From Diadophis punctatus similis (Eukaryota > Chordata > Lepidosauria > Squamata > Dipsadidae), in assembly GCA_023053685.1 (NCBI GenBank), contig JALIGW010000001.1:224028434-224092433 (forward strand): 64,000 bases of DNA, written 5' to 3'. Position 1 is the first letter of the stretch; every line of letters starts with the position of its first letter. Below the pieces are notes generated by a model. It had not been told where the DNA came from. It made no database searches and saw only the letters and a list, made by a program, of their open reading frames with translations. A program made the translations under genes and the position numbers. Below, in pieces: positions 1 to 10,399 of the stretch.

Positions 1-1
1 G

Positions 2-693
2 AATACAGGATGTCTCTGATGATATTGCAACTCGCAACAAAGAGATTGGAGAAGATATAATTGATGCTTTTCGTGGATTGGCCACTAATTATGAGATTAT
101 GGAAGAGGAATTACAAGACGTTAAACAAACTACTGCAGTGTTGGGAGCTAAAGTAGGAGAAATGGAAAATAAAGTTGAGAGGGAGGAGGCAGAAATAGTA
201 ATCATGCAATATAGAAACATGGAGTTTGCAATAAGAATAAGAGGTGTGAAAGAGAACAAACAGGAGAACCTGAAACAAATTATGTTGGAGGCACTTGAGC
301 AAACACTTGGAGTGAAGAAGGAAGATTTGACATGGCAGATTGATAAAATTTACCATGTTAACTCATGGGTGGCTAAAAACAGAAACTTACCAAGAGATAT
401 TGTGATTTATTTTACTACAAGAACATTACGCAATGATATTCTACAAGCAACATTTGTAAACAAGCCCCAAGTGGAGGGACAGGAAGTGATGACAATGAAG
501 GAAATTCCCCAAAAATGCTGAAAGCCAGGAAGGAGTATACCTTCCTGGTGGATGAGTTGAGAAGACAACAAGTGCAATACAGGTGGGAAATTCCAAATGG
601 TTTGGTGGTTACACACCTGGGAGCGAGATATCGACTTAACACGGTACAGAAAGCTAGAGATTTTTATGAAGATGTTTTAATGGCTGGTGCATC
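2..693 (+). pseudogene. L1 ORF1p, partial and frameshifted
   Basis: L1 ORF1p is the RNA-binding chaperone that trimerises through a coiled coil and coats L1 RNA. The visible part holds the end of a heptad-rich coiled coil, the RRM-like core (FAIRIRGVKEN), and the C-terminal domain with the SWVAKNRNLPRDIVIYFTTR-type segment typical of this family. The 5' end is outside the window. A frameshift near 515 moves the last part into another frame. The gene is then broken at 694-710 by the insertion of the ORF1-only element; its tail resumes at 3616. Confidence 0.88.
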
Positions 694-710
694 AAGATCT
701 CCAGAGGGAA
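694..710 (+). repeat. Target-site duplication, left copy
   Basis: The 17 bases AAGATCTCCAGAGGGAA are repeated exactly at 3599-3615, flanking the inserted element at 711-3598. The first two A of the right copy merge with the poly(A) tail, so the true length is 15-17 bp. This is the size expected of target-primed reverse transcription. Confidence 0.92.
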
Positions 711-779
711 GGGCTTCCGGCTCCGGCTCCGACGGCGTCGCTGGCGCTCTTTGCAGGGCGCCCTTCCGATCTTCTGTAA

Positions 780-808
780 AAGCCGCCAGAACAGCTGTCT
801 GGCGGCTT
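780..808 (+). promoter_or_regulatory. Conserved 5' UTR hairpin, copy A
   Basis: A perfect 11-bp stem (AAGCCGCCAGA pairing with TCTGGCGGCTT) closes a 7-base loop. The same stem occurs at 28013-28041 and, with a longer loop, at 23028-23065, in the 5' UTRs of the two related elements. Conservation of the stem across diverged copies suggests a role in the RNA, but none is known. Confidence 0.7.
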
Positions 809-1385
809 GAAAATCTCTCCCCGGGCAAAGGGGAGAGATGAGAGCGAGACAGGTGGGGTAGAGCCCTCCTAGTGCCCTAAAAACCAACTTAGGGCGCGTA
901 GGGTAAGGGCTCCCCAGGTAGCCTGTCTGCTGCTCCGGAAGATTGGAAGCCTCCGCTCTAAAAACGGAGCAAGATGCCGCGACCACCGCTGCTGTTTTAA
1001 AGGAGGTACAATTATTTTAAAAATACAGAGAGAAGCCAGAAGAAGACAGGAGTCCTGGAGGTAATAGTTTGTACTTTAACTTCATTCCTGGGTTTTTAAG
1101 ATGGAAGAAACAAAGTAACTTAATAAGGAGTGGCAACAAGATGGCGATTGGCAATGGTGGTGTAAAAGAGAAAGTTATTTTTGCTTTGTTACCAGCCCTT
1201 TCCTCTGGAAACCTTTGATTTGAAGGATGATTTTTTTCTCTTTTTTTTCCTCTTCTTTGGAATTAAGTTATAGTTTTATAGAAGGAAAAATCTAAATGGC
1301 TCTGGACTTGGAAAAGAATTTTCTTTTTTAAGTAAAGATCTGGGTTTCCTTTTCCTCTCTTCGTCCTTTTTTTGAAAACATTGAA

Positions 1386-2456
1386 ATGGCTTTTAAACTT
1401 GAAAAGACTGTAGTGAATAAAAGAACTGAGTACTCCTTTGATCATATTTTAAAGAAACAATCTATGCCTGATTCTTTAACACCTGAGACTTTTTTTAATA
1501 CCCTGAAACTTATGAAAAATGAGTTAATTTTAGAATTTAATTCAAAACTTGCTGAGATAAAAAAAAATGCAGGCTGCTATGGAGAAGATGAATTTACAAT
1601 TGAGAGCGGATGTGGTGAAAGTGTGCAAAGGATTAGCAGCGAATATGGAAATTTTGGAGAAGGATTTGGAAAAAAATAAGCAAAATATAACAATTTCAGA
1701 AGAATATATAACCAAGGTTCAAAATGATATATTAAAATTGGAAAAAGAAGCGATGATCTCTCAATTTCAAGAGATGAAATTTGCTATAAGAGTTGGGGCT
1801 TGAAGGAAAAAAAATTTGAAAATTTGAAAGAAAGAATGACAGAGGCACTGGAGCAGGTGTCTGGATTGTCTAAAGATGAATTGGCTACACAAATCGATAA
1901 AATATACAGAATTAATTCTTGGTATGCAAAACAAAACCACTTGCCAAGGGACATTGTAATATATTTCACTACCAGAGCTTTGTGGAACAGAATCATACAG
2001 GCGACTTTTAATAATAATCTTCAGGCAAATGGTCAAGAAATAAGGATATGGAAAGAAATTCCTGCCAAGATGCTTAAAGATAGAAGAGAATATTCCTTTC
2101 TGGTCCAGGAATTGAAAATACAAAATTTACAATACAAATGGAATATACCAACAGGAGTAACCGTAAAATTCTTGGGTAAAAGATATGGATTAAATACAAT
2201 AAAGAAAGCTACAGAATTTTACATCAATGTTTTAAAGGCTGATACTTCTAAAATTCCAGTAAACAAAGGCATGGAGATAAGGGAGGAGGAGAAGAGAAGT
2301 CCAGATATACGTGATCAAGAGGAAACAATCCCAATGATTCAAAAAGAGTGGCAGAGCCAGATAGATGTTTATGACGTGGAAAAGGAGATGGAGGAAGGGG
2401 ATCAGATGACAGCGGAATCGACAGATTTGAAATGGTCAAAGGACAGATGGTGTTGA
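1386..2456 (+). pseudogene. ORF1p of half-L1-like copy A, frameshifted
   Basis: This ORF is homologous to the intact ORF1 at 28638-29759. It starts at the ATG after the 5' UTR (MAFKLEKTVVNKR). An N-terminal Lys/Glu-rich coiled-coil region is followed by the RRM-like domain and the C-terminal domain (NHLPRDIVIYFTTRALWNR). Frameshifts near 1567 and 1800 split it into three open segments. The acidic tail (EEEKRSPD... WQSQIDVYDVEKEMEE) matches copy B and differs from the tail of the ORF1 in the surrounding L1. No ORF2 follows. Confidence 0.85.
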
Positions 2457-3045
2457 AACTTATAGGATGGTTGGAAAGATGAACAAGATTGTAAACATTT
2501 TTTCTTTTTTTTTCTTTTCTTATTTTGTATTAATATTGTCTATTAATGGTATTTTATCTTATTTTTTAGATTATTTTATAGATATATATTATATATTCTG
2601 GAGTTATAAATTTGATATAGTGTATTATTTTGTTATCATTAATCTGAGGATATGAAATATTAATATTGTTATTGATGGTATTTTTATATCTAATATATTG
2701 AAGGTATAAATTGGATATAGTGTAATATTTTGGTAGTAGTATTTTGAGGATATAGGGATCAAGTTTAAAATTTTAGAGACATAAGGAGTCAGTTCTTATT
2801 CTTTTTATTATTATTATTACATATTTTGGATATTATTATTAGTATAGTAGATAATATATATTTTGAAGCTGATACTTTAAGGTATAGGAATATTGTTATT
2901 AATGTGTATTTTATGGTTTGGTGTCTAAAAGAAATGTTATATATATAATATTATGTTATTAATAAGCTGGTGGATTTTAGGCTTAAGTTTAAGGGTGTTG
3001 AAACACAAGGGGTCAGTTTTTAATCCTTAACTTTTATTATTATTA

Positions 3046-3174
<129 letters not shown>

Positions 3175-3568
3175 TGGGAAGTTAACATTTTGGGATATTG
3201 CAAAATTATGCTATTAATACTGTTTGAGTTTATGACTAAGTTTAGGTTAGCTTATGAGGTTCATCTTTGTTTTTTTATTATTATTATTATTTTATTTATT
3301 TTTGTTTTTCACTTGTTTACTTTCTCTTTAATTTTTAATGTTTTTAATAGTTTTAAAAATTCGGAGTTAAAGAGGCCAAAAAAAAAATGGGGGAATTAAG
3401 AAGTTATTTTAATTCAATTTAAACTTATGTTATTGAATACTATGCCCTGTAATTTTTCTGGGAAGTCCGGGGGGGGGAGGGAAGGGAAGGGTGTGGGTTG
3501 TGGGTAGGGGGGATGGGGGGGAGAAAATTGATAAAAATGCTTGCACTTTGTATGTTGTACTTTGTACT

Positions 3569-3574
3569 AATAAA
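3569..3574 (+). terminator. Polyadenylation signal of half-L1 copy A
   Basis: An AATAAA hexamer lies in TTTGTACTAATAAAACTTTT, about 20 bases before the A-rich tail. The same string is at 30728-30733 in copy B. Confidence 0.75.
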
Positions 3575-3598
3575 ACTTTTTGAATAAAAAATAAAAAA

Positions 3599-3615
3599 AA
3601 GATCTCCAGAGGGAA
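3599..3615 (+). repeat. Target-site duplication, right copy
   Basis: This is an exact copy of 694-710. It follows the poly(A) tail of the inserted element, and the interrupted L1 ORF1 resumes in it. Confidence 0.92.
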
Positions 3616-3923
3616 AACGAAAGGGGGATGGTACACAACAAGAAAGAGAAGAGCTGTTGAAAGTGGTACAAGAGGGAGCTGTTTCGCTGGCCATTGAAAT
3701 GGAACAAAGCCCAGAGGTACTTAACAGACAGGAAATGATTAAAGAACAAAGACAGACCAGAGCTGCCAAACGGAGACAAGAACTGAGACAACAAAGACAC
3801 CAGATGGTACCTCAAGATATTCCTAAATCAGAAGCGGTGGGAGGAACAAGACCAAAAGAAAAATCTAAGGTAGATCTTCAGGACATGCTCCAGACGCTTC
3901 AGAAGCCCAGAGATGGGAACTAA
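3616..3923 (+). pseudogene. C-terminal tail of the interrupted L1 ORF1
   Basis: This is the continuation of the ORF1 broken at 693. It encodes about 100 residues of Lys/Arg/Gln/Glu-rich tail (EQRQTRAAKRRQELRQQRHQ). It ends with a TAA that overlaps the ORF2 start by 11 bases, the tight ORF1/ORF2 junction expected in an L1. The tail differs from those of the ORF1-only copies. Confidence 0.8.
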
Positions 3924-6900
3924 ATTTCTTACTTGGAATGTTAATGGCTTGAACTCTCCACAGAAGAGGAGGAAAATATTTCATTATTTAAAACAATTTA
4001 AGAATGACTTGATATGTCTACAAGAGACTCATATAAGGACACAAGACCAAAAATATTTGATGAATACAAGATTAGGTACACATTTTGTTGCAGCAGCTTC
4101 AGAAAAGAAAAATGGTATTGTTATATATGTGAAAAAAGATTTGATTGCCAAGTTAATAGAAGCAGATGATTAAGGAAGATTTTTAGCAATTGAACTTTTA
4201 ATAAAAGGACAGAAAATACTTGTGATTGGCATATATGCTCCGAATCAACAACAAGAAAGATTTTATGATCTTTTGCACTCAAAGCTGACACAATGGGAAT
4301 ACAAAACCTGCATTTTTTTACGGGACTAGAATGGTGTTTTGGATGTTAAGAAAGATAAGAAGGGTCCTAAGCAAAATATTTTCTCAAGAGCAAGATTGCC
4401 CAATCTTTTTTTGAGATGATGGAAGACTGGGAGCTGAGAGATATATGGCGTGAAAGAAACCCTGCAGAAAAAGATTTTACTTTTTATTCAGATAGACACC
4501 AATTGTTTTCAAGGATTGATTTTATTTTAATTACTAATGATCTTTTTTCTAGGGTGAAGAGAACGAAGATTTGTATGAGGGTATTGTCAGACCACAGCCC
4601 CGTTTCGTTGGAAATGGAACTTGGTCAATGACCTAGAAGGTCTTGGAGGTTAAATGATAACCTGTTTAGATATGAGGATAATGTAAAAGAATGTAAAAGA
4701 TTTATGAATGAATTTTTTGTTATGAATATGCAGAGGGGCACATCAATACAGATGGTTTGGGATGCAAGTAAGGCCTATATGAGAGGTGTTTTAATATATT
4801 TGAACAATAAATATAGAAGGAAGAAGGAATTTAAAAGAAAAGAACTGGAGGAACAAATTAAAAAACAAGAGAGGGCTTTAATTTCCAAACCATCAGATAA
4901 GAAAATTAAAGAAACAATCAACTTATTAAAAGCTCAATTTAATATGTTAATGGCAGACCAAGTAGCAACTAATTTTACAATATGCTAAACATAATACTTT
5001 TTGTAATGCAAATAAACCGGACAGGTGGTTGGCTTACATGTTAAGAAAAAAGCAAAAATCAAGAATTGTAGAGAAAATTAACTATAAGGGTAAATAAGTT
5101 TTTGAACATGAAGTGATTAAAAAATCTTTCTTAGAGTTTTATTCAGGGTTGTATAAGGGGGATAAGGTCAAAGAGGAAGATATAGATAGATATTTGCAAA
5201 ATGGGCATATACATATAGCCTCCAAGGAGCAGACTGAAATTTCAAATCAATTGATAACTACAGAGGAAATTTTGGCGGCTATTAAACAGCTAAAAATGGG
5301 TAAGGCTCCAGGGACAGATGGTTTAACAGCTGTTTATTATAAAAATTTACAGGATGAAATGGTGGAACCTCTGAAGGTGTTATTTAATAATATACAACAA
5401 GGAGGAGAAGTACCCCCAACCTGGAAGACTGCTTTTATCTCTTTGATCCCAAAAAAGGGTCAAGATCATACAGACCCTAAAAACTATAGGCCAATTTCAC
5501 TTTTAAATATAGATTATAAAATTTTTGCTAAAATATTAGCAAATAGATTAATGATACTTATGCAACAACTGATTCACCAAGATCAAACTGGTTTTATAGT
5601 AGGTAGACAAATGAAGAGTAATGTTAGACAAATAATTAATTTATTAGAATATTTGGGAAGGAATAACCAGGTACCTGCAGTATTGGTGTTCTTGGATGCT
5701 GAGAAAGCTTTTGATAGATTAAATTGGCAATTTTTATTAAAATTAATAGAAAAGATGCAGCTTGGAGAATACTTTACACAATCTATTAAGGCAATATATC
5801 AAAAACAAACAGCCCAAATAATAGTCAATGGTGGATTAACAGATAATTTTAATATAGAGAAAGGAACGAGACAAGGATGTCCCTTATCGCCATTACTGTT
5901 TATTTTGTCTATGGAAATTTTACTTAGCAAAATAAGGGAGTCTGAGATAATTAAGGGAATTAAAATAAGATAGGAAGAATATAAATTACGAGCATTTGCA
6001 GATGACTTGGTAGTTACTTTAACTCAACCATACCAATCAATTACAGTCTTGATGGAAATTATTGATTTTTATGGACAAGTATCTGGTTTTTAAATAAATG
6101 TAGATAAAACTAAAATAACAGCTAAAAATATGACTAGAAGTCAGGAGGAAGAAATAGAAAGGGTTACGGGATTTGAGACAGTTAAAAAAGTTAAATATTT
6201 GGGGGTTTATATTATGTCAGCAAACATGAAATTATATCAGCATAATTATGAACCATTATGGCAAAAAATATAGAAAGATTTGGAAAACTGGAAAAAACTA
6301 CAGCTGTCCCTGCTGGGTAGGATAGCTGTAGTAAAAATGAATGTTTTACCAAGGTTTTTATTTCTTTTTCAAATGATTCCTATACTCAAAAAAGATGATA
6401 ATTTGAAAGAGTGGCAAAAGGGTATCAATAAATTTATTTGGGCAGGGAAAAAACCGAGAGTAAATCAGAAAATAATGCAAGACTCACGAGAGAGGGGAGG
6501 ATTAAAATGCCTAATTTTAGATTGTATTATGAAGCAGCCACCCTCTCAGCAATCACCGATTGGATCAATTTGACGGAAGATAGGATATTAAATATAGAAG
6601 GGCATGGCTTGATTTACGGATGGCATGCCTATTTAGTGTATAACAAAAAAGTAGGTAAAGCTTTTAAGAGTCACATATTAAGAAATGCTTTATTGTGTGT
6701 CTGGAAGAAATATCAATGTAAATTAAATGATAAGTTACCTATATGGACAGTGCCCAGACACGCGATAGAGAATATAAATTTAGAGCAAAAGCTAGATAAG
6801 ATTACATATAAAGAGCTTCTTTATGAAGAAGGAATCAGATTACAATTAAAACCAATGGAGCAATTAAGAGAAGAAGGAATAATTAAGTCTTGGTTCCAAT

Positions 6901-7643
6901 ATGGGCAATTGCAGACCAGATGGAAAGAGGATTCAAAAGTAGGTATCTTGCAGCAAGATGATAATTTGATAATTCAAACAAAGAATAAAGGTCCAATGCA
7001 TATAAAGAGATTATATAATGTGTAAGTTGAATTAGATTCGGAAACAGAGCTAGTTAAGGATTGTATGATTAAATGGGCGCAAAATATTGGAGAACCTATA
7101 ATGATGGAAACATGGGAGAATATATGGGTTAGAAATGTAAAATTTACACAAGCTCAAAATTTAAGAGAAAATTTTTACAAAATGTTTTATAGATGGCATT
7201 TGGATCCAAAAAAACTAGCTCATATGTATCCAAATTTACAACCTAAATGTTGGAGATGTGAATGTGAAGATGTTACTTATTTCCATATTTGGTGGACCTG
7301 TAAGAAAATTAAGGCTTTTTGGATTAAAATATGGTGGATTATTCAAAATATTTTAAAGAAAAAAATTAAGTTTACACCACAGTTTTTCCTGCTGGGAATA
7401 ATTATGGATTGTACTGTAATAGAGATCAAATTGGTTTTGAACTTGATAACAGCTGCCAGGTTGCTGGTAGCACAGTATTGGAAGAAAGAAGACATATCTA
7501 CCATTGTGGAATGGACAACAAAAGTTACACATCTGGCAGAAATGGCAAAAATCTCATCATATCTAAAAGAACAATCAAATGAAAGATATATATTGGAATG
7601 GAGTAGATGGACTGATTATATTCAAAAAAAAGTATCAGATTAA
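3913..7643 (+). pseudogene. L1 ORF2p (endonuclease / reverse transcriptase), broken
   Basis: L1 ORF2p nicks target DNA and reverse transcribes L1 RNA. It starts with MGTKFLTWNVNGLNSPQKRR, an apurinic-type endonuclease N-terminus with LICLQETH; the SDHSPVSL motif is near 4590. Reverse transcriptase follows: KAPGTDGLT near 5300, FLDAEKAFDRLNW near 5700, GTRQGCPLSPLLF near 5870, and FADDLVVT at 5992-6015. A C-terminal Cys/His segment (CWRCECEDVTYFHIWW) is near 7246. Stop codons near 4171, 4330, 5971 and 6093 and at least one frameshift (about 6440-6570) kill it. It ends at VSD-stop. Confidence 0.9.
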
Positions 7644-7724
7644 GAAGATATATATAGTTTAATAATGATATATGTCAAGAATTTTAGAATGGTTTGATAG
7701 ATCTTAAATAATGTGGATGTGGGG

Positions 7725-8012
7725 GAGCAATTGTGGGGACTCCACGGGAGGGAGAATGAGGTATCTTAGTGTGTCAGGGGAAGCCTTGGGTAGTCTGAAG
7801 AAGGTGGCCTGTTCCATCACTAGGCCCCCATGCCTTCCCCACCCTGAAATACCTCATGTACACTTAATGACCCATTTGATTAGCGAATGCGTGGGCGAAA
7901 GGAGGGAGTGATGATCGCAGTCAAGTTACATGATTCACTTCTACAAATCCTCTGGTTATGAATGCAATTAGCAGGCTCCATTATATTAGTAATTCAAGGA
8001 CTACCTGTACAA
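7725..8012 (+). repeat. Interspersed DNA repeat, copy 1 (right part)
   Basis: This segment (GCAATTGTGGGGAC ... AATTCAAGGACTACCTGTA) recurs on the minus strand at 9507-9800 and on the plus strand at 52325-52620. Its outer end, read inwards as TACAGGTAGTCCT, resembles the terminal sequence of many reptile DNA transposons. It carries no convincing coding region; the open frame 7711-7911 matches nothing known to me. Confidence 0.6.
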
Positions 8013-8626
8013 TCTTTAATTAATTAGCAATTATCTTGCAAGTCAATATTTATATTAAAGCAGATTCCCAAAATCCTAAGCAAAAGAAATTTTCAGGGAA
8101 CTTTACTGTACAAAGGAAGGTATTAAACAATTGAAGAGAAAGTGATAGCAAAATGACATAATCCTTCCAAATAACAAAAAGATTGCTGTAAATTTCAGAT
8201 AAAATCTTGTCATAGCTTAAGCTATATGAGAATTCCCCAAAAATGACCATTTAGAGACCTATAAATCTGCAAAGCACAGCTGCAGATTTTTTAATCAGTA
8301 AAATTGCTGTCATATCTGCAGATTGCTTAATGAACATTTATAAACTTCTGAGCTTATCCCTAGAAACTGACCTCTTCCCTCAAATTTAGTCCCTCTGCCA
8401 GATTCTCAGCAGTTAACAGCTAAGAGAGTATCTCATATCCCCCAGAACCAACTATCATCATACCCTTTTGATTATGATCACAGATAGAATTGTATCTTAG
8501 AAAACAGAAGAAACAGAAGATAATATGGTTAAATATCACAATTGCAATGATCTTTCCATGGATACTTTTCCAGAATTCAAGAGAAAGTAACACATACCAA
8601 ACTTAAAAGTAATACTGATCACTCAC
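8013..8626. other. Intronic or flanking DNA, nothing recognised
   Basis: AT-rich unique-looking sequence just downstream of the LRR exon in gene orientation. No further LRR exon, splice-paired open frame or known repeat was recognised on either strand. Confidence 0.4.
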
Positions 8627-8797
8627 TGTAGTTCTTCTATTTTGCAGTCTGGATCTTGGAGCACCTCACACAGCAATTCTGCTGTTCTGTCATCTATGTC
8701 ATTGACATCCAAACGTAACGTTTTCAGTCTCTGGTTGTTCTTGAAGACTTCAGCAAGATGCCTGCTGCAGGACTCTTTGAAGGAACATCCTAACAAA
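8627..8797 (-). CDS. LRR exon of NLRP-like receptor gene (171 bp)
   Basis: Leucine-rich repeats form the C-terminal horseshoe of NLR receptors, used in autoinhibition and ligand or partner sensing. Read on the minus strand, TTTCAG precedes the exon and GTGAGT follows it. The 171 bp encode 57 residues, i.e. two 28-residue repeats, with LLGCSFKESCSRHLAEVF, then NNQRLKTLRLDVNDIDD and LCEVLQDPDCKIEELQ. A 171-bp exon with phase 2 at both ends is the signature of NLRP LRR exons. The phase fits the phase-2 donor of the NACHT exon at 42860. Other LRR exons were not found to the left and may lie outside the window. Confidence 0.9.
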
Positions 8798-8915
8798 CTG
8801 AAAGAACAGCAATTATAAAGAAGAATTAGAATGATACCTTCTGGTTAGTAGTATCACATATAAAAATGGACAATAATAATTAAAAACAAAACAAAAGCAA
8901 TATGGGCATATAATC
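8798..8915 (-). other. Intron upstream of the LRR exon
   Basis: Short AT-rich stretch between the LRR exon acceptor (TTCTTTCAG at 8798-8806) and a palindromic MITE. Confidence 0.5.
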
Positions 8916-8923
8916 AATTAAGG

Positions 8924-9029
8924 CAGAGGTCTTCAAACTTGGCAACTTTAAGACTTGTAGACTTCAACACCCAGAATTCTGGGAGTTGAAGTCCACAAGT
9001 CGTAAAGTTGCCAAGTTTGGAGACCCCTG
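8924..9029. mobile_element. Palindromic hAT-type MITE, 106 bp
   Basis: The element runs from CAGAGGTCTTCAAACTTGGC to GCCAAGTTTGGAGACCCCTG and is almost entirely one inverted repeat. It is flanked by an exact 8-bp duplication AATTAAGG (8916-8923 and 9030-9037), the length made by hAT transposases. It has no coding capacity and must have been moved by a transposase from elsewhere. It sits in the intron just upstream of the LRR exon. Confidence 0.9.
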
Positions 9030-9054
9030 AATTAAGGTATCATATGGTTAGATA

Positions 9055-9130
9055 TAGGTAAAGATAAAGGTTCCCCTCGCACATGTGTGCTAGTCGTTCC
9101 CGACTCTAGGGGGCAGTGCTCATCTCCGTT
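9055..9130 (+). repeat. Unclassified dispersed repeat fragment
   Basis: The segment beginning AGGTAAAGATAAAGGTTCCC and containing GTCGTTCCCGACTCTAGGGG has the look of a high-copy squamate interspersed repeat. I cannot place it in a family from sequence alone. Confidence 0.4.
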
Positions 9131-9440
9131 TCAAAGCTGAAGAGCCAGCAGATTGTATGCAGATTCATTGTTGTCTTCAATGAGACCAATCACTGTTGTA
9201 TCATCAGCAAACTTCAGTATTTTAACAGAGGGATCTTTTGAGATGCAGTCATTGCTGTATTTATTTATTTATTTATTTATTGGTATTTCTTATATGCCGC
9301 CCAACTCCCGAAGGACTCCGGGCGGCGTATATAGAGAAGAGAAGTGGAGAGAGCACACAGCCCTGGGGGGCTCCTGTGCTAATTGTCCAGGTATCTGATG
9401 TGATTTTGCCTAGCTTCACCTGCTGCTTCCTTTCGGTTAA
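9131..9440 (-). mobile_element. Rex1/Babar LINE fragment (reverse transcriptase)
   Basis: On the minus strand it encodes NDCISKDPSVK and LKFADDTTVIGLIED, closely matching the Rex1-type segment at 11590-11690 but with the catalytic FADD box intact. It is interrupted at about 9255-9340 by a short CR1 3' end. The reading resumes beyond with the CALSPLL segment, so the CR1 piece was inserted into the Rex1 piece. Confidence 0.75.
9255..9340 (-). mobile_element. CR1 3'-end fragment
   Basis: (ATTT)n followed by ATATGCCGCCCAACTCCCGA and GACTCCGGGCGGCGTAT is the reverse complement of the CR1 3' terminus also seen at 38003-38080 (minus) and about 21225-21296 (plus). It is heavily 5'-truncated, as is common for CR1. 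Confidence 0.8.
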
Positions 9441-9506
9441 GATTTATTATTAAGATTTATCAAAAATGAGAACATAATATAAAAACCCAATAAGTAGCAT
9501 TTACAG

Positions 9507-9800
9507 GTAGTCCTCAAGTTACGAATGAAATGGAGCCTGCACATGCCATTCGTAATCTGAGGATTCGTAGGAGTGAATCTCAAACCTTGAATGCGATCAC
9601 TCCCTCCTTTCACCCATACATTCACTAATGGAATGTGCTGCTCGTTAAATGCACATGAGGCATCTCAGGGTGGGGAAGGCTATGGGGGGCCTAGTGATTG
9701 AAAAGGACACCTGTTTAAGACAATCCAAGTCCTCTCCGACCCACTGAGATACCTCATGCTGCACACAATTGTTTCCCCCTCCCAACCTGCTGCACCAGGT
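9507..9800 (-). repeat. Interspersed DNA repeat, copy 2
   Basis: This is the reverse complement of the repeat at 7725-8012 and 52325-52620. It starts ACAGGTAGTCCTCAAGTTAC and carries the shared CACATGAGGCATCTCAGGGT segment. Confidence 0.65.
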
Positions 9801-10300
9801 CACTTACCTTGCAAAGATCTAGCAAGCTGTCTCCTCTCCAGCCTCTCTGCCACATGAGATCACAACACTCAGAAGCTTCCAGACTTGGCTCACAAAGAGT
9901 TTGGAAGTGATGGGATGCTTTTACGCAGTGAAATCCACTGCCTAAAGAGTCCTATTGCTTCCAAGCACTTCGGCAAGCTGTTGTAAAAAGCCCTTTCTGG
10001 CCGAACAGAGCTTGTGAGGGACGAGATTGAGGAGGCCTTTCCGGACGAGAAAGAGGCCCTCCAGATCTCTGTTTTCATGTGCAAAGACCTCCTCCAAAAC
10101 TTTGCCACCAAAAATGGAGCTACATTTTTGGCAGCAAAGTGCTGGAGGAGGCCTTTGCACATGAAACCAGAGCTCACCTGTCTGGAGCTCCATTTTTGGG
10201 TTCAAAGGCATCCTCCAACACTGCTGGCAAAAACAATAGCTTGAGGAAAGGCTTTTCCTGGAGAAAACAGAGAGAGAAGCTACTCTGAAAAGCTGAGGAA
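9801..10300. repeat. Noncoding repeat DNA with a 96-bp hairpin
   Basis: The stretch probably extends copy 2 of the preceding DNA repeat. At 10072-10167 a foldable inverted repeat runs from TTTTCATGTGCAAAG to CTTTGCACATGAAA with partial pairing between. The overlapping open frames on both strands are reflections of this palindrome and not genes. Confidence 0.45.
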
Positions 10301-10399
10301 TCAGCTCTCAACAAATGAGCCAGCCACTGTCTGGAAAATCCTGAAAATATCACTGGCTAGAGCAGACCACTCCCCCTTGCTGAAGGGAATTGGCAACTG

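Noticed and set aside
3430..3815. Minus-strand frames opposite the L1 and half-L1 3' end
   Set aside because: Shadows of the purine-rich 3' region and ORF1 tail on the plus strand.
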